Of a stretch of DNA of 56,927 nt, positions 1 to 9,723 are shown piece after piece. The notes beneath the pieces are model-generated. The model was not told the DNA's origin. It saw only the letters and a list, made by a program, of their open reading frames with translations, and ran no database searches. How positions within the stretch are numbered: the stretch's first letter is position 1; each line of letters starts with the position of its first letter. The translations under genes and the position numbers were made by a program. Location: contig NZ_CM002128.1 in NCBI RefSeq assembly GCF_000448565.1, positions 1,827,368 through 1,884,294 on the forward strand, written 5' to 3'. This stretch comes from Streptococcus sp. HSISM1. GTDB taxonomy: Bacteria > Bacillota > Bacilli > Lactobacillales > Streptococcaceae.

Positions 1-76
1 GTGTATCAACTTCGTATTTTTATCTTTCAAATAGGTCAAAACCTTAAAACTTTTTTTAAAAAATTAAGAAAAAGTC

Positions 77-107
77 TTGACATAGGAAGAATATCCTAGT
101 ATACTAG
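77..107 (+). promoter_or_regulatory. Sigma-A promoter of the secreted-protein gene, with palindromic -10 region
   Basis: TTGACA at 77-82 and TATACT at 100-105 are separated by 17 bp, which is close to ideal. The -10 box is embedded in the perfect 12-bp palindrome CTAGTATACTAG (96-107), so a dimeric regulator could bind there. That last point is inference. Confidence 0.75.
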
Positions 108-160
108 TCATAGTTACGAAGTAACGAATAATTTTTGAAAAGAAAAAAGGAGATAAAACA

Positions 161-784
161 ATGAAAAAAGTTTTATTATCATCAGTAGCAGCTCTTGCAA
201 TCTTTGCAGCAGCAACTCCAGTTTTTGCGGAACGTCAACTTAGTGACGCAGAAAAAGCATCTACACAAGGTACTAATGTTCAAGCTAATCCTTATGACAA
301 GAACTCAGAAGGACATGCAACTAGCTCAATTCCAGAAGTTCGTGTAGGTGTACATTATGGACGTGTTAACGTAGTAACTCCTGATGGAAAACCTTTAGCT
401 GGTGTACCAGTAGATGTATTGGTAAACGGAAAAGTAGTTTTGGATTCTGTACCAACTAACGAAGGTGGATTTGTAGAATTTGAAGCACCTGCTGGTGCAA
501 CAGTTCTTTACCGTGATGCAGTTCGCCCTAAAGGATATTTCTTAGTTTCTACTGGAACTAGCTTTATTGTAAGTGGTGATCAAATGTATACTGACGGAAC
601 TATTGTATTGTCAAATGCTAAAGCTCCAGATCAAACTGTAACTCCAGGTAGCGACAACGGATCAACTAATGAAGCTACAAACGCAGCTAAGAAAACTGAA
701 GAAGGAGCTAAAGCAGCTCAAAATGGTAAAGCATCTTCAGCTCAAGCTGGTAAAGCTCTTCCAAAAACAAGCGCAGTTAAATAA
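161..784 (+). CDS. Secreted prealbumin-fold protein with stunted sortase-type C-terminus
   Basis: 207 aa. Residues 1-23 form a typical signal peptide ending VFA, so the product is exported. Residues about 60-150 look like one prealbumin/Cna-B-type beta domain (GRVNVVTPDGKPLAGVPV, then EAPAGATVLYRDAVRPKGYF). This resembles domains of Gram-positive surface proteins that are displayed by sortases. The tail is low complexity (Lys, Ala, Gln, Ser) and ends LPKTSAVK. LPKTS resembles an LPxTG sorting motif, but the hydrophobic span and basic tail that normally follow are absent, and none is encoded after the stop. Codon use is strongly biased to preferred codons, which suggests high expression. The gene has a strong promoter, an AGGAG ribosome site and its own terminator, and a class B sortase gene follows. 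Exact function is not recognised. Confidence 0.85.
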   Translation: MKKVLLSSVAALAIFAAATPVFAERQLSDAEKASTQGTNVQANPYDKNSEGHATSSIPEVRVGVHYGRVNVVTPDGKPLAGVPVDVLVNGKVVLDSVPTNEGGFVEFEAPAGATVLYRDAVRPKGYFLVSTGTSFIVSGDQMYTDGTIVLSNAKAPDQTVTPGSDNGSTNEATNAAKKTEEGAKAAQNGKASSAQAGKALPKTSAVK

Positions 785-812
785 TTTGATTATTAATTAG
801 CTCGTAAAATAT

Positions 813-842
813 CACTGGACCTTCGGGTTCAGTGTTATTTTT
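813..842 (+). terminator. Rho-independent terminator with UUCG loop
   Basis: CACTGGACC (813-821), TTCG loop, GGTTCAGTG (826-834), one G-T pair, followed by a T-rich tract. It separates the secreted-protein gene from the sortase gene. Confidence 0.85.
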
Positions 843-872
843 TAGAAAAAATCATCAAGAGGAGATCAATCA

Positions 873-1720
873 ATGAAAAGAGCTGGGGAAAAAAGTTCAA
901 CTAAATTAGGTGTTGTGATTGCTGCTCTTGTTGCAGTTGTTGTGCTTGTTGCTGGATTTATTTTCTTTAATCCTTTTGGAGGAGCTAAGTCATCTAGCAC
1001 GGCTAAAAAACAACTGGAACAAGCTCAACCAAGCAAGCAACTAAATATGAACCTAGTCAAGAAGAAAAAGATTATCTGAAAAATCGTTTTGCTCAGTTAA
1101 CAGCTGTTAACCCTGAGGCAATTGCTTATGTCTATGCACCGGGTACTGAGTTGGATGAACCTGTTGTACAAACTACTGATAATGAAACTTATTTGAATAA
1201 GACGTTTGATGGTGGAAATGAACCATACATGGGGACAGTCTTCATGGATATGGACAACAAGAAAGACTTCAGCGATCGTTTGACTTGGTTGTTTGGTCAT
1301 GCTCGTGGTAGTAAGGTCGGCGATCACCGCATGTTTAACGATGTTAACTACTATGACAAACAAGAGTATTTGGACCAACATCCGTATGTTGTGATTGAGA
1401 CACCAGAGCGAAAATATTACTATGAAGTAATGGGATTGGTCATTGTCCCAGAGGACACCGCTTTCTACCGTACAAGCTTTACAGATGATAAAGATTTCAC
1501 CACTCAGTTGAAGAATATCTATGAGTCAGCTCGTACGAAGAATCCAAATATTAAGATCAAAGCATCTGATAAATACTTAGTATTGTCAACTTGTCGTGAA
1601 GAGGATGAAACCATTCGTTCTAACCTCTACCTTCGTCGAATTCCTGATTCAGAAATGAAGGATTTTGTGGCAAAACATGCAGATCAATTGAAATATGTGG
1701 CAACACGTGGCCAACAATAA
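873..1720 (+). pseudogene. Class B-like sortase gene, frameshifted
   Basis: Two reading-frame pieces together encode one sortase. The first (873-1079) starts at ATG with GGAGAT upstream and gives an N-terminal membrane anchor (residues about 13-32). The second carries the catalytic domain in the -1 frame up to 1720. Sortase hallmarks are the His in LFGHARG, the Cys in LVLSTCREED and the Arg in TIRSNLYLRR, with class B-like spacing. If one A is added to the A6 run at 1005-1010, the sequence reads through as KKTTGTSSTKQATKYEPSQ into the catalytic domain, giving about 282 aa. As written the product would be a 68-aa membrane stub. It may be true decay, slippage-dependent expression or a sequencing error. 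It probably served the adjacent secreted protein (inference). Confidence 0.8.
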
Positions 1721-1727
1721 TGACTTG

Positions 1728-1754
1728 AAAGACTTAGCATTGCTAAGTCTTTTT
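1728..1754 (+). terminator. Rho-independent terminator after the sortase gene
   Basis: AAAGACTTAGCA pairs with TGCTAAGTCTTT, followed by a T tract. The stem is near perfect. Confidence 0.9.
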
Positions 1755-1819
1755 TGCATGGAAGGATTTTTGAAATGTCCTTTGGTGGTAAGCAAAAGGT
1801 GGGGATCTTGCTTGTTCTT

Positions 1820-1848
1820 TTGCGATGGGGTCCTATTTATAGTATAAT
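1820..1848 (+). promoter_or_regulatory. Promoter of araT-recO-plsX-acpP
   Basis: TTGCGA (1820-1825), 17-bp spacer, TATAAT (1843-1848). It lies 28 bp upstream of the araT start. Confidence 0.7.
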
Positions 1849-1875
1849 GAATATAAGTGTTTTTGGAGGTGTTCT

Positions 1876-3057
1876 ATGGATTTAACGAAACGTTTTAATA
1901 AAAATCTGAATCGGATTGAAGTATCTTTGATTCGTCAGTTTGATCAATCAATTTCTTCCATTCCTGGTGTCTTGCGTTTGACGTTGGGGGAACCGGATTT
2001 TACAACTCCTGAACATGTAAAAGAAGCAGGAAAGGCTGCCATTGATGCGAACTTTAGCCATTACACTGGGATGAGTGGTTTGCTGGCTTTGCGTGAGGCT
2101 GCGAGTCAGTTTGTGGCGGATAAGTATGGTATTCACTACCGTCCTGAAGATGAGATATTGGTGACGATCGGTGCAACAGAAGCCCTGTCTGCAACCTTGA
2201 CAGCAATCTTGGAACCTGGAGATGTAGTACTTCTTCCAGCACCGGCCTACCCTGGTTATGAACCCATTGTGAATTTGGTTGGGGCGGAGATTGTCGAAAT
2301 TGATACGACAGCAGATCGTTTTGTCTTGACTCCTGAAAAGTTGAAAAAGGCTATTTTAGAGCAGGGTGAAAAATTGAAGGCTGTTATTCTTAATTATCCA
2401 GCTAACCCAACGGGTGTTACTTATTCACGCGAACAGATGGCGGAATTGGCTGCTGTCTTAAAAAAATATGAAGTCTTTGTGATTTGTGATGAAGTCTATT
2501 CAGAGCTGACTTATACTGGAGAAGCGCATGTCTCTATGGCAACCTTCATTCCTGAGCAGACTATTGTCATTAATGGCTTATCTAAGTCTCATGCCATGAC
2601 AGGCTGGCGCCTTGGCTTTGTCTTTGCCCCAGCTACATTGACGGCTCAACTTATCAAGAGCCATCAGTATTTGGTTACTGCTGCTGGAACCATGAACCAG
2701 TATGCTGCGATTGAGGCCTTGACTGCTGGTCGGGATGATGCAGAGCCGATGAAGAAGGAATATGTGAAGCGTCGCGATTATATTATTGAACAGATGTCCG
2801 CGCTTGGGTTTGAGATGATTAAGCCAGATGGAGCTTTTTATATTTTTGCTAAAATCCCAGCTGGTTATAATCAAGATTCCTTTGCTTTCTTACAGGATTT
2901 TGCACGTGAAAAAGCAGTTGCTTTCATTCCTGGTGCTGCTTTTGGTCAATATGGTGAAGGCTATGTGCGTTTGTCGTATGCTGCCAGCATGGAGGTTATC
3001 AAGGAAGCAATGAAACGCTTGAAGGAGTATATGGAAGAACATGCTGGAGTCAATTGA
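1876..3057 (+). CDS. araT: PLP-dependent aromatic amino acid aminotransferase
   Basis: 393 aa, fold-type I aminotransferase of class I/II. It transfers amino groups between aromatic or related amino acids and 2-oxo acids in the cytoplasm. Landmarks are NYPANPTG (173-180), the PLP-contact Asp in ICDEVY (D205), the Schiff-base Lys in [16 protein letters not shown] (K237) and the phosphate-binding Arg nearby. Length is normal for the family. The start has GGAGGT nine bases upstream. The 3' end overlaps recO by 17 bp, so translation is probably coupled. The arrangement araT-recO-plsX-acpP is the one I recall from pneumococcus, which supports the gene name. Substrate range within the family cannot be read from the sequence. 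Confidence 0.88.
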   Translation: MDLTKRFNKNLNRIEVSLIRQFDQSISSIPGVLRLTLGEPDFTTPEHVKEAGKAAIDANFSHYTGMSGLLALREAASQFVADKYGIHYRPEDEILVTIGATEALSATLTAILEPGDVVLLPAPAYPGYEPIVNLVGAEIVEIDTTADRFVLTPEKLKKAILEQGEKLKAVILNYPANPTGVTYSREQMAELAAVLKKYEVFVICDEVYSELTYTGEAHVSMATFIPEQTIVINGLSKSHAMTGWRLGFVFAPATLTAQLIKSHQYLVTAAGTMNQYAAIEALTAGRDDAEPMKKEYVKRRDYIIEQMSALGFEMIKPDGAFYIFAKIPAGYNQDSFAFLQDFAREKAVAFIPGAAFGQYGEGYVRLSYAASMEVIKEAMKRLKEYMEEHAGVN

Positions 3058-3820
3058 GACCCGGGGAATTGTCCTGTATAATCGGGAGTTTCGTGAGGAT
3101 GACAAGCTGGTCAAAATCTTCACAGAGAAGTCAGGGAAGCGGATGTTTTTTGTGAGACATGCGGGAAAATCACGGTTGAATCCCATGTTGCAACCTTTGG
3201 TAACGGCAGATATGTTATTGAAAATCAATGATGATGGGTTGAGTTATATTGATGATTTTCAAGATGTGCAGGTTTATAAGAAAATCAATGCAGATCTTTT
3301 TGCCCTTTCTTACGCGACCTATGTTCTGGCGCTTGCAGATGCAAGTATTCAGGATAATCAGGTGGATCCGGCCCTGTTTGCTTTTTTGGAAAAGACCTTG
3401 TCTTTGATGGAAGAGGGACTGGATTATGAGGTTTTGACCAATATTTTTGAGATTCAGATTCTATCACGATTTGGGGTTGTCTTGAATCTGCATGAATGCT
3501 GTTTCTGTCATCGGGTTGGTCTTCCTTTTGATTACTCTTTTCGCTATAGTGGGGTCCTTTGTCCGGATCATTATGATCAGGATGAGAGACGCGCTCACTG
3601 GCATCCGAATGTTCTCTATTTATTGGATCAGTTTCAAGCAGTACGATTCAGTGAGTTAGAGACGATTTCTCTACAAGCGGAGATGAAAGCAGCTCTGCGT
3701 CAGGCAATTGATCAATTGTATGAGGAGTATGTAGGGATCCATTTAAAAGCTAAAAAGTTTATCGATTCCTTGAGTGATTGGGGAGCGATTATGAAAGATT
3801 CATCTGGAGGTGAAACATGA
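3041..3820 (+). CDS. recO: DNA repair protein RecO
   Basis: 259 aa. RecO works with RecF and RecR to load RecA on gapped DNA and anneals single strands. The N-terminal OB-fold begins [20 protein letters not shown], which closely resembles pneumococcal RecO. The C-terminal part carries a Cys-rich zinc-type motif (CCFCHRVG, then LCPDHY) and ends with the family segment [18 protein letters not shown]. It overlaps araT by 17 bp and plsX by 4 bp (ATGA), which is typical of translational coupling in a compact operon. Confidence 0.95.
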   Translation: MLESIETRGIVLYNREFREDDKLVKIFTEKSGKRMFFVRHAGKSRLNPMLQPLVTADMLLKINDDGLSYIDDFQDVQVYKKINADLFALSYATYVLALADASIQDNQVDPALFAFLEKTLSLMEEGLDYEVLTNIFEIQILSRFGVVLNLHECCFCHRVGLPFDYSFRYSGVLCPDHYDQDERRAHWHPNVLYLLDQFQAVRFSELETISLQAEMKAALRQAIDQLYEEYVGIHLKAKKFIDSLSDWGAIMKDSSGGET

Positions 3821-4812
3821 AAAAAATTGCAGTAGATGCAATGGGGGGCGATAATGCACCTCAAGCCTTGGTAGAAGGTGTGAATCAAGCCATTCGTGAT
3901 TTTGATGATATTGAGATTGTCTTGTATGGCGATGAGGCAAAAATCAAAGACTATTTAACCGCAACAGAACGTGTATCGATTGTGCATACGGAAGAAAAAA
4001 TCGATTCAGATGATGAGCCAACGCGGGCCATTCGTCGGAAGAAACAGGCTTCGATGGTCTTAGCTGCCAAGGATGTGAAGGATGGTGAGGTCGATGCCAT
4101 GCTATCTGCGGGGAATACAGGTGCCTTGTTGGCAGCAGGTTTCTTTATTGTTGGCCGCATCAAGGGCGTGGAACGTCCAGGTTTGATGTCGACACTTCCG
4201 ACGGTTGATGGTCGTGGGTATGACATGTTAGATTTGGGTGCTAATGCGGAAAATACACCAGAGCACTTGCATCAGTATGCTGTGATGGGGTCTTACTATG
4301 CTGAAAATGTTCGTGGGATTCAAAAACCACGCGTGGGTCTATTGAACAATGGGACAGAAGCTAGTAAGGGAGATCCTTTGCGCAAGGAAACCTACCAATT
4401 GTTATCTGAGGATGAGTCGATTCATTTTGTTGGAAACGTGGAAGCGCGTGACTTGATGGATGGCGTTGCTGATGTCGTTGTGGCGGATGGTTTCACGGGA
4501 AACGCTGTCTTGAAAACGATGGAAGGAACGGCTTTTGGGATCTTGAAGCAATTAAAACAAGCAATTGCCACAGGAAACTGGAAGGCGAAATTGGGAGCTT
4601 TTCTGCTCAAGGACCGTTTGAAATCATTGAAGCAAACCTTGGATTTCTCAGATGTTGGAGGAGCGGTCTTGTTTGGTCTTCAAGCACCTGTTGTTAAAAC
4701 GCATGGTTCGAGTGATGCCAAAGCTGTCTATAGCACGATTCGTCAGATTCGGACCATGTTAGAGACAGATGTTGTTGGAAAATCAGTGAAGGAATTATCG
4801 AAGGAAGGGTAA
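3817..4812 (+). CDS. plsX: Phosphate acyltransferase PlsX
   Basis: 331 aa. PlsX converts acyl-ACP and phosphate to acyl-phosphate, the donor for PlsY in phospholipid synthesis, and works at the inner face of the membrane. Family features are the opening [12 protein letters not shown], the central [14 protein letters not shown] and [20 protein letters not shown], and the late [15 protein letters not shown]. Full length. It overlaps recO by 4 bp and lies 3 bp upstream of acpP, so enzyme and acyl-carrier substrate are encoded together. Confidence 0.96.
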   Translation: MKKIAVDAMGGDNAPQALVEGVNQAIRDFDDIEIVLYGDEAKIKDYLTATERVSIVHTEEKIDSDDEPTRAIRRKKQASMVLAAKDVKDGEVDAMLSAGNTGALLAAGFFIVGRIKGVERPGLMSTLPTVDGRGYDMLDLGANAENTPEHLHQYAVMGSYYAENVRGIQKPRVGLLNNGTEASKGDPLRKETYQLLSEDESIHFVGNVEARDLMDGVADVVVADGFTGNAVLKTMEGTAFGILKQLKQAIATGNWKAKLGAFLLKDRLKSLKQTLDFSDVGGAVLFGLQAPVVKTHGSSDAKAVYSTIRQIRTMLETDVVGKSVKELSKEG

Positions 4813-4815
4813 TGT

Positions 4816-5064
4816 ATGAGTAAACAAAACGAAATTTTAGTTACAATTGAGGAATTTCTCAAAGATCGCAAGGGTCCAGACTTTCAAGTATCTTTGGAAT
4901 CTGACTTACGTAAGGATTTACAGGCGGATTCTGTTGAATTGATGGAATTTATTATCAATCTTGAGGATGAATACCAAATTGAGATTCCGGACAAGGCTAT
5001 TGATGAATTTAACACAGTAGGGGATGTTGTCGACTATATCGAAAAACGAACTGCTGGTCACTAA
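4816..5064 (+). CDS. acpP: Acyl carrier protein (plsX-linked)
   Basis: 82 aa, acidic, helical. The phosphopantetheine attachment site is Ser39 in DLQADSVELME, which is DSV rather than the usual DSL. This variant and the position next to plsX fit the second streptococcal ACP, distinct from the ACP of the fatty-acid synthase cluster. It starts three bases after the plsX stop and ends just before a terminator. It probably supplies acyl chains to PlsX, which is inferred from position. Confidence 0.9.
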   Translation: MSKQNEILVTIEEFLKDRKGPDFQVSLESDLRKDLQADSVELMEFIINLEDEYQIEIPDKAIDEFNTVGDVVDYIEKRTAGH

Positions 5065-5073
5065 TGAAAAAGG

Positions 5074-5108
5074 GATCGTTCAGAGATTGTTCTGGATGAT
5101 CTTTTTTT
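5074..5108 (+). terminator. Terminator after acpP
   Basis: GATCGTTCAGA pairs with TCTGGATGATC, allowing G-T pairs, followed by seven T. It closes the araT-acpP operon. Confidence 0.75.
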
Positions 5109-5116
5109 CTGTCCTT

Positions 5117-5149
5117 TTTATTCGGATTCTGCTTATATTGTACGGAATT
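5117..5149 (+). promoter_or_regulatory. Two PurR-box-like sites upstream of purC
   Basis: The consensus recalled for lactococcal/streptococcal PurR is AWWWCCGAACWWT, read here as its reverse complement. ATTGTACGGAATT (5137-5149) matches 12 of 13 positions and TTTATTCGGATTC (5117-5129) matches 10 of 13. The two cores are 20 bp apart on the same face of the helix and sit just upstream of the purC -35 box. PurR would activate when PRPP is high (family knowledge). Confidence 0.65.
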
Positions 5150-5152
5150 TTA

Positions 5153-5181
5153 TTGAAAATACACTTTGTATGTGATAGAAT
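5153..5181 (+). promoter_or_regulatory. Promoter of the pur cluster
   Basis: TTGAAA (5153-5158), 17 bp, TAGAAT (5176-5181), with a TG extension at 5173-5174. It lies directly downstream of the PurR-box-like pair. Confidence 0.7.
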
Positions 5182-5214
5182 GAAGGTGATAAAATACGAA
5201 AGGCGAACAAAGTC

Positions 5215-5922
5215 ATGACCAATCAACTGATTTATACTGGAAAAGCTAAGGATATCTATACCACTGAGGACGAACATGTGATTAAGTCGGTCTATAAGGA
5301 CCAGGCAACCATGCTAAATGGAGCTCGTAAGGAGACTATTAAAGGAAAAGGTGTGCTAAATAATCAGATTTCGTCTCTTATTTTTGAAAAATTGAATGCT
5401 GCGGGTGTTGCGACTCACTTTATCGAACGTATTTCTGATACCGAACAACTCAACAAGAAAGTAAAAATTATTCCTTTGGAGGTGGTTCTTCGCAATGTGA
5501 CTGCGGGTTCTTTCTCTAAACGTTTTGGCGTGGAAGAAGGTTTGGACTTGAAAACTCCAATCGTTGAATTTTACTATAAAAACGATGAGTTGGATGACCC
5601 ATTCATCAATGATGAGCATGTGAAGTTTTTAGATATTGCTAACGACGAACAAATTGCCTATATCAAGGAAGAAACGCGTCGTATCAATGAATTGCTGAAA
5701 GATTGGTTTGCACAAATTGGTCTTCGTTTGATTGATTTCAAATTGGAATTTGGCTTTGATAAGGATGGTAAGATCATCTTGGCAGACGAATTTTCACCAG
5801 ATAACTGCCGCCTTTGGGATGCTGAAGGGCACCATATGGACAAGGATGTTTTCCGTAGAGATTTGGGTAGCCTAACGGATGTATATAAGGTTGTGTTAGA
5901 GAAGTTGCAAGACTTGAAATAA
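5215..5922 (+). CDS. purC: SAICAR synthase PurC
   Basis: 235 aa. It joins CAIR and aspartate with ATP to make SAICAR in purine synthesis. Family signatures are [11 protein letters not shown] near the N-terminus, [14 protein letters not shown] in the middle, and DFKLEFGF followed by [14 protein letters not shown] near the C-terminus. Length is normal. ATG is chosen because GAAAGGCGA lies just upstream. It is the first gene of the purine cluster and carries the PurR-box-like sites in its leader. Confidence 0.97.
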   Translation: MTNQLIYTGKAKDIYTTEDEHVIKSVYKDQATMLNGARKETIKGKGVLNNQISSLIFEKLNAAGVATHFIERISDTEQLNKKVKIIPLEVVLRNVTAGSFSKRFGVEEGLDLKTPIVEFYYKNDELDDPFINDEHVKFLDIANDEQIAYIKEETRRINELLKDWFAQIGLRLIDFKLEFGFDKDGKIILADEFSPDNCRLWDAEGHHMDKDVFRRDLGSLTDVYKVVLEKLQDLK

Positions 5923-5985
5923 TTTGGTTGAAACGGAAAACCTTCGTCTTCAAGAGCATTTTTGAATAGAAGTAAAGGAACTAAA

Positions 5986-8900
5986 ATGGATAAACGTATT
6001 TTCGTTGAGAAAAAAGCTGATTTTCGTGTGAAATCGGACTCTTTAGTAAAAGAATTACAGCATAATCTTCAGTTGAAAACCTTGAAGGATCTTCGGATTG
6101 TTCAGGTTTACGATGTTTTTGGTTTGGCAGAGGATTTGTTTGCGCGTGCGGAAAAACATATCTTCTCTGAGCAAGTGACCGATACTGTTCTGGATGAAGC
6201 TGCGGTTCAGGCTGATCTTGAGAAGCATGCTTTCTTTGCTATCGAAAGTTTGCCTGGTCAATTTGACCAACGTGCGGCATCTTCACAAGAAGCTTTGCTT
6301 TTGCTTGGTAGTTCAAATGATGTAACGGTGAACACAGCACAATTGTACTTGGCCAACAAGGATATTGATGCGAATGAGTTGGAAGCTGTCAAAAACTACC
6401 TTTTGAACCCAGTGGATTCTCGCTTCAAAGATATCACTGTTGGTATTGCGAAACAGGATTTCTCTGAGTCTGACAAGACCATTCCAAGTTTGGATTTCTT
6501 TGAAACTTATACGGCAGAAGATTTTGCACAGTATAAGGCTGAGCAAGGATTGGCCATGGAAGTGGATGACCTTCTTTTCATTCAAGATTACTTCAAGTCT
6601 ATTGGACGTGTGCCAACTGAGACTGAGTTGAAGGTTTTGGATACTTACTGGTCTGACCACTGCCGTCACACGACTTTCGAGACGGAGTTGAAAAACATTG
6701 ACTTCTCAGCTTCTAAATTTGAAAAACAATTGCAAGCGACTTATGACAAGTATATTGCCATGCGTGATGAGTTGGGACGTACCGAAAAACCTCAAACATT
6801 GATGGATATGGCGACTATTTTTGGTCGTTATGAGCGTGCCAATGGTCGTTTGGACGACATGGAAGTGTCTGATGAAATCAATGCCTGCTCAGTTGAAATT
6901 GAAGTGGATGTCAATGGTGTCAAAGAACCATGGCTTCTCATGTTCAAGAACGAAACCCATAACCACCCAACGGAAATCGAACCTTTTGGTGGAGCGGCTA
7001 CTTGTATCGGTGGTGCCATTCGTGACCCATTGTCAGGGCGTTCATATGTTTACCAAGCTATGCGTATCTCAGGTGCTGGCGATATTACAGCTCCAATTGC
7101 TGAAACTCGCGCTGGTAAATTGCCACAACAAGTGATTTCTAAAACAGCGGCTCACGGTTATTCTTCATACGGTAACCAAATTGGTCTTGCAACAACTTAC
7201 GTTCGTGAATACTTCCACCCAGGTTTCGTTGCTAAGCGTATGGAGCTAGGTGCAGTTGTCGGTGCGGCTCCTAAGGAAAATGTTGTCCGTGAGAAACCTG
7301 AAGCAGGTGATGTGATTATCTTGCTCGGTGGTAAGACTGGACGTGATGGTGTCGGTGGTGCGACAGGCTCTTCTAAAGTTCAAACGGTTGAATCTGTTGA
7401 AACAGCTGGTGCTGAGGTTCAAAAAGGGAATGCCATCGAAGAACGTAAGATTCAACGTCTTTTCCGTAATGGGGATGTGACACGTCTTATCAAGAAGTCA
7501 AATGACTTTGGTGCTGGTGGTGTCTGTGTGGCTATCGGTGAATTGGCAGATGGTCTTGAAATTGATCTAGACAAAGTGCCATTGAAATACCAAGGCTTGA
7601 ACGGTACAGAAATTGCCATCTCTGAATCTCAAGAACGTATGGCTGTAGTGGTTCGTCCAGAAGATGTAGATGCCTTCGTTGCAGCATGTAACAAAGAAAA
7701 TATTGATGCTGTTGTCGTTGCGAAAGTGACTGAAAAACCAAATCTTGTCATGCACTGGAATGGTGAAACAATCGTTGATTTGGAACGTCGTTTCCTTGAT
7801 ACAAACGGTGTACGTGTTGTCGTAGATGCTAAGGTGGTTGACAAGGATGTCAAGCTTCCAGAAGAGCGTCAAACATCTGCTGAAACCCTTGAAGCTGATA
7901 CTCTTGAAGTCTTGGCTGACCTTAACCATGCCAGTCAAAAAGGTTTACAAACCATCTTTGATAGCTCAGTTGGTCGTTCAACAGTCAATCACCCACTCGG
8001 TGGTCGCTACCAAATCACACCAACGGAAGCTTCTGTACAGAAATTGCCAGTCCAACATGGCGTGACAACAACTGCTTCTGTTATGGCGCAAGGATTCAAC
8101 CCTTATGTAGCAGAATGGTCTCCATATCATGGCGCTGCCTATGCAGTAATCGAAGCAACAGCTCGTTTGGTTGCTGCTGGTGCAAACTGGTCTAAGGCTC
8201 GTTTCTCTTATCAAGAATATTTCGAGCGTATGGATAAACAAGCAGAGCGTTTTGGTCAACCAGTATCAGCTCTCCTTGGATCAATCGAAGCTCAGATTCA
8301 ACTTGGTTTGCCATCTATCGGTGGTAAAGACTCTATGTCTGGTACCTTTGAAGAATTGACAGTACCACCAACCTTGGTTGCTTTTGGGGTAACAACTGCG
8401 GATAGCCGTAAGGTTCTTTCTCCAGAATTCAAAGCTGCTGGTGAAAATATTTACTACATTCCTGGTCAAACTTTGGCACAAGAAATTGACTTCGAACTTA
8501 TCAAGTCTAACTTTGCTCAATTTGAAGCCATCCAAGCTGACCACAAAGTGACAGCTGCATCAGCTGTTAAATATGGTGGTGTGGTTGAAGCTCTTGCCCT
8601 TGCAACATTTGGGAACCATATTGGAGCTAACGTCGAATTAGCTGACCTTGACACTAGCTTGACAGCTCAATTGGGTGGATTCGTCTTCACATCGCCTGAA
8701 GAAATTGCAGGTGTTGCCAAGATTGGACAAACAGTAGCTGACTTTACACTTACTGTCAATGGTGTAACGCTTGATGGACACAAACTTGACAGTGCTTTCC
8801 AAGGTAAATTGGAAGAAGTTTACCCAACGGAATTTGCACAAGCAACTGAGTTGGAAGAAGTACCGGCTGTAACAACAAATGCTGTGATTAAAGCTAAAGA

Positions 8901-9711
8901 AACAGTTGACACACCAGTAGTTTACATCCCGGTATTCCCAGGTACCAACTCAGAATATGATTCCGCTAAGGCCTTCGAAAAAGAAGGAGCAAAAGTCAAC
9001 TTGGTACCATTTGTCACACTGAATGAAGAGGTAATTGTCAAGTCTGTTGACACCATGGTTGACAATATCGAAAAAGCTAATATTATCTTCTTTGCAGGTG
9101 GCTTCTCAGCAGCGGATGAACCAGATGGATCAGCTAAATTCATCGTAAACATCTTGCTCAATGAAAAAGTACGTGCAGCTATCGATCACTTCATCGAACG
9201 TGGTGGTTTGATTATTGGTATCTGTAACGGATTCCAAGCCCTTGTCAAATCAGGTCTTCTTCCATATGGTAACTTTGAAGATGCAAGTAGCACCAGTCCA
9301 ACCCTCTTCTACAACGATGCCAACCAACACGTGGCTAAGATGGTAGAAACACGGATTGCCAACACCAACTCACCATGGCTTGCAGGCGTGAAAGTTGGTG
9401 ATATCCATGCCATCCCAGTATCACACGGTGAAGGGAAGTTTGTCGTGACAGCTGAAGAATTTGCAGAGCTTCGTGACAATGGTCAAATCTTTAGCCAATA
9501 TGTTGACTTCGAAGGTAAACCAAGCATGGATTCAAAATACAATCCAAATGGTTCTGTCCATGCGATTGAAGGGATTACCAGCAAGAACGGTCAAATCATC
9601 GGGAAGATGGGACACTCAGAACGTTTCGAAGACGGTCTCTTCCAAAATATTCCAGGAAATAAAGACCAACATCTCTTTGCATCAGCGGTTAAATACTTTA
9701 CTGGAAAATAA
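5986..9711 (+). CDS. purL: Phosphoribosylformylglycinamidine synthase PurL (single-chain)
   Basis: 1241 aa. It converts FGAR, glutamine and ATP to FGAM. The protein is the long fused form: an N-terminal PurS-like and linker region containing DHCRHTTFETEL, two AIR-synthase-like halves (KNETHNHPTEIEPFGGAATC in the first; GGKDSMSGTF in the second), and a C-terminal class I glutaminase with nucleophile Cys in GICNGFQALV and catalytic His/Glu in SHGEGKFV. The open frame extends upstream to a TTG at 5962, but the start at 5986 (MDKRIFVEKK) has AAAGGAACT before it and matches streptococcal PurL. Confidence 0.97.
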   Translation: MDKRIFVEKKADFRVKSDSLVKELQHNLQLKTLKDLRIVQVYDVFGLAEDLFARAEKHIFSEQVTDTVLDEAAVQADLEKHAFFAIESLPGQFDQRAASSQEALLLLGSSNDVTVNTAQLYLANKDIDANELEAVKNYLLNPVDSRFKDITVGIAKQDFSESDKTIPSLDFFETYTAEDFAQYKAEQGLAMEVDDLLFIQDYFKSIGRVPTETELKVLDTYWSDHCRHTTFETELKNIDFSASKFEKQLQATYDKYIAMRDELGRTEKPQTLMDMATIFGRYERANGRLDDMEVSDEINACSVEIEVDVNGVKEPWLLMFKNETHNHPTEIEPFGGAATCIGGAIRDPLSGRSYVYQAMRISGAGDITAPIAETRAGKLPQQVISKTAAHGYSSYGNQIGLATTYVREYFHPGFVAKRMELGAVVGAAPKENVVREKPEAGDVIILLGGKTGRDGVGGATGSSKVQTVESVETAGAEVQKGNAIEERKIQRLFRNGDVTRLIKKSNDFGAGGVCVAIGELADGLEIDLDKVPLKYQGLNGTEIAISESQERMAVVVRPEDVDAFVAACNKENIDAVVVAKVTEKPNLVMHWNGETIVDLERRFLDTNGVRVVVDAKVVDKDVKLPEERQTSAETLEADTLEVLADLNHASQKGLQTIFDSSVGRSTVNHPLGGRYQITPTEASVQKLPVQHGVTTTASVMAQGFNPYVAEWSPYHGAAYAVIEATARLVAAGANWSKARFSYQEYFERMDKQAERFGQPVSALLGSIEAQIQLGLPSIGGKDSMSGTFEELTVPPTLVAFGVTTADSRKVLSPEFKAAGENIYYIPGQTLAQEIDFELIKSNFAQFEAIQADHKVTAASAVKYGGVVEALALATFGNHIGANVELADLDTSLTAQLGGFVFTSPEEIAGVAKIGQTVADFTLTVNGVTLDGHKLDSAFQGKLEEVYPTEFAQATELEEVPAVTTNAVIKAKETVDTPVVYIPVFPGTNSEYDSAKAFEKEGAKVNLVPFVTLNEEVIVKSVDTMVDNIEKANIIFFAGGFSAADEPDGSAKFIVNILLNEKVRAAIDHFIERGGLIIGICNGFQALVKSGLLPYGNFEDASSTSPTLFYNDANQHVAKMVETRIANTNSPWLAGVKVGDIHAIPVSHGEGKFVVTAEEFAELRDNGQIFSQYVDFEGKPSMDSKYNPNGSVHAIEGITSKNGQIIGKMGHSERFEDGLFQNIPGNKDQHLFASAVKYFTGK

Positions 9712-9723
9712 AAGGTATACAAA

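Noticed and set aside
120-130. A competence (ComX) cin-box before the first gene.
   Set aside because: AACGAATA differs from TACGAATA at the first base and lies downstream of a good sigma-A promoter in the leader, so it is probably chance.
1005-1045. Programmed -1 frameshifting to make the full sortase.
   Set aside because: No canonical X-XXY-YYZ slippery heptamer with a downstream pseudoknot was seen, and a missing A in the A6 run is a simpler explanation that also fits two other genes.
5024-5218. A 64-codon frame between acpP and purC with a hydrophobic stretch, possible small membrane peptide.
   Set aside because: It starts inside acpP and runs through the terminator, PurR-box-like sites and promoter of purC, with no ribosome site of its own.
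5962-5985. Upstream TTG as the start of purL.
   Set aside because: The ribosome site AAAGGAACT lies between it and ATG 5986, and the conserved protein begins at MDKRIF.
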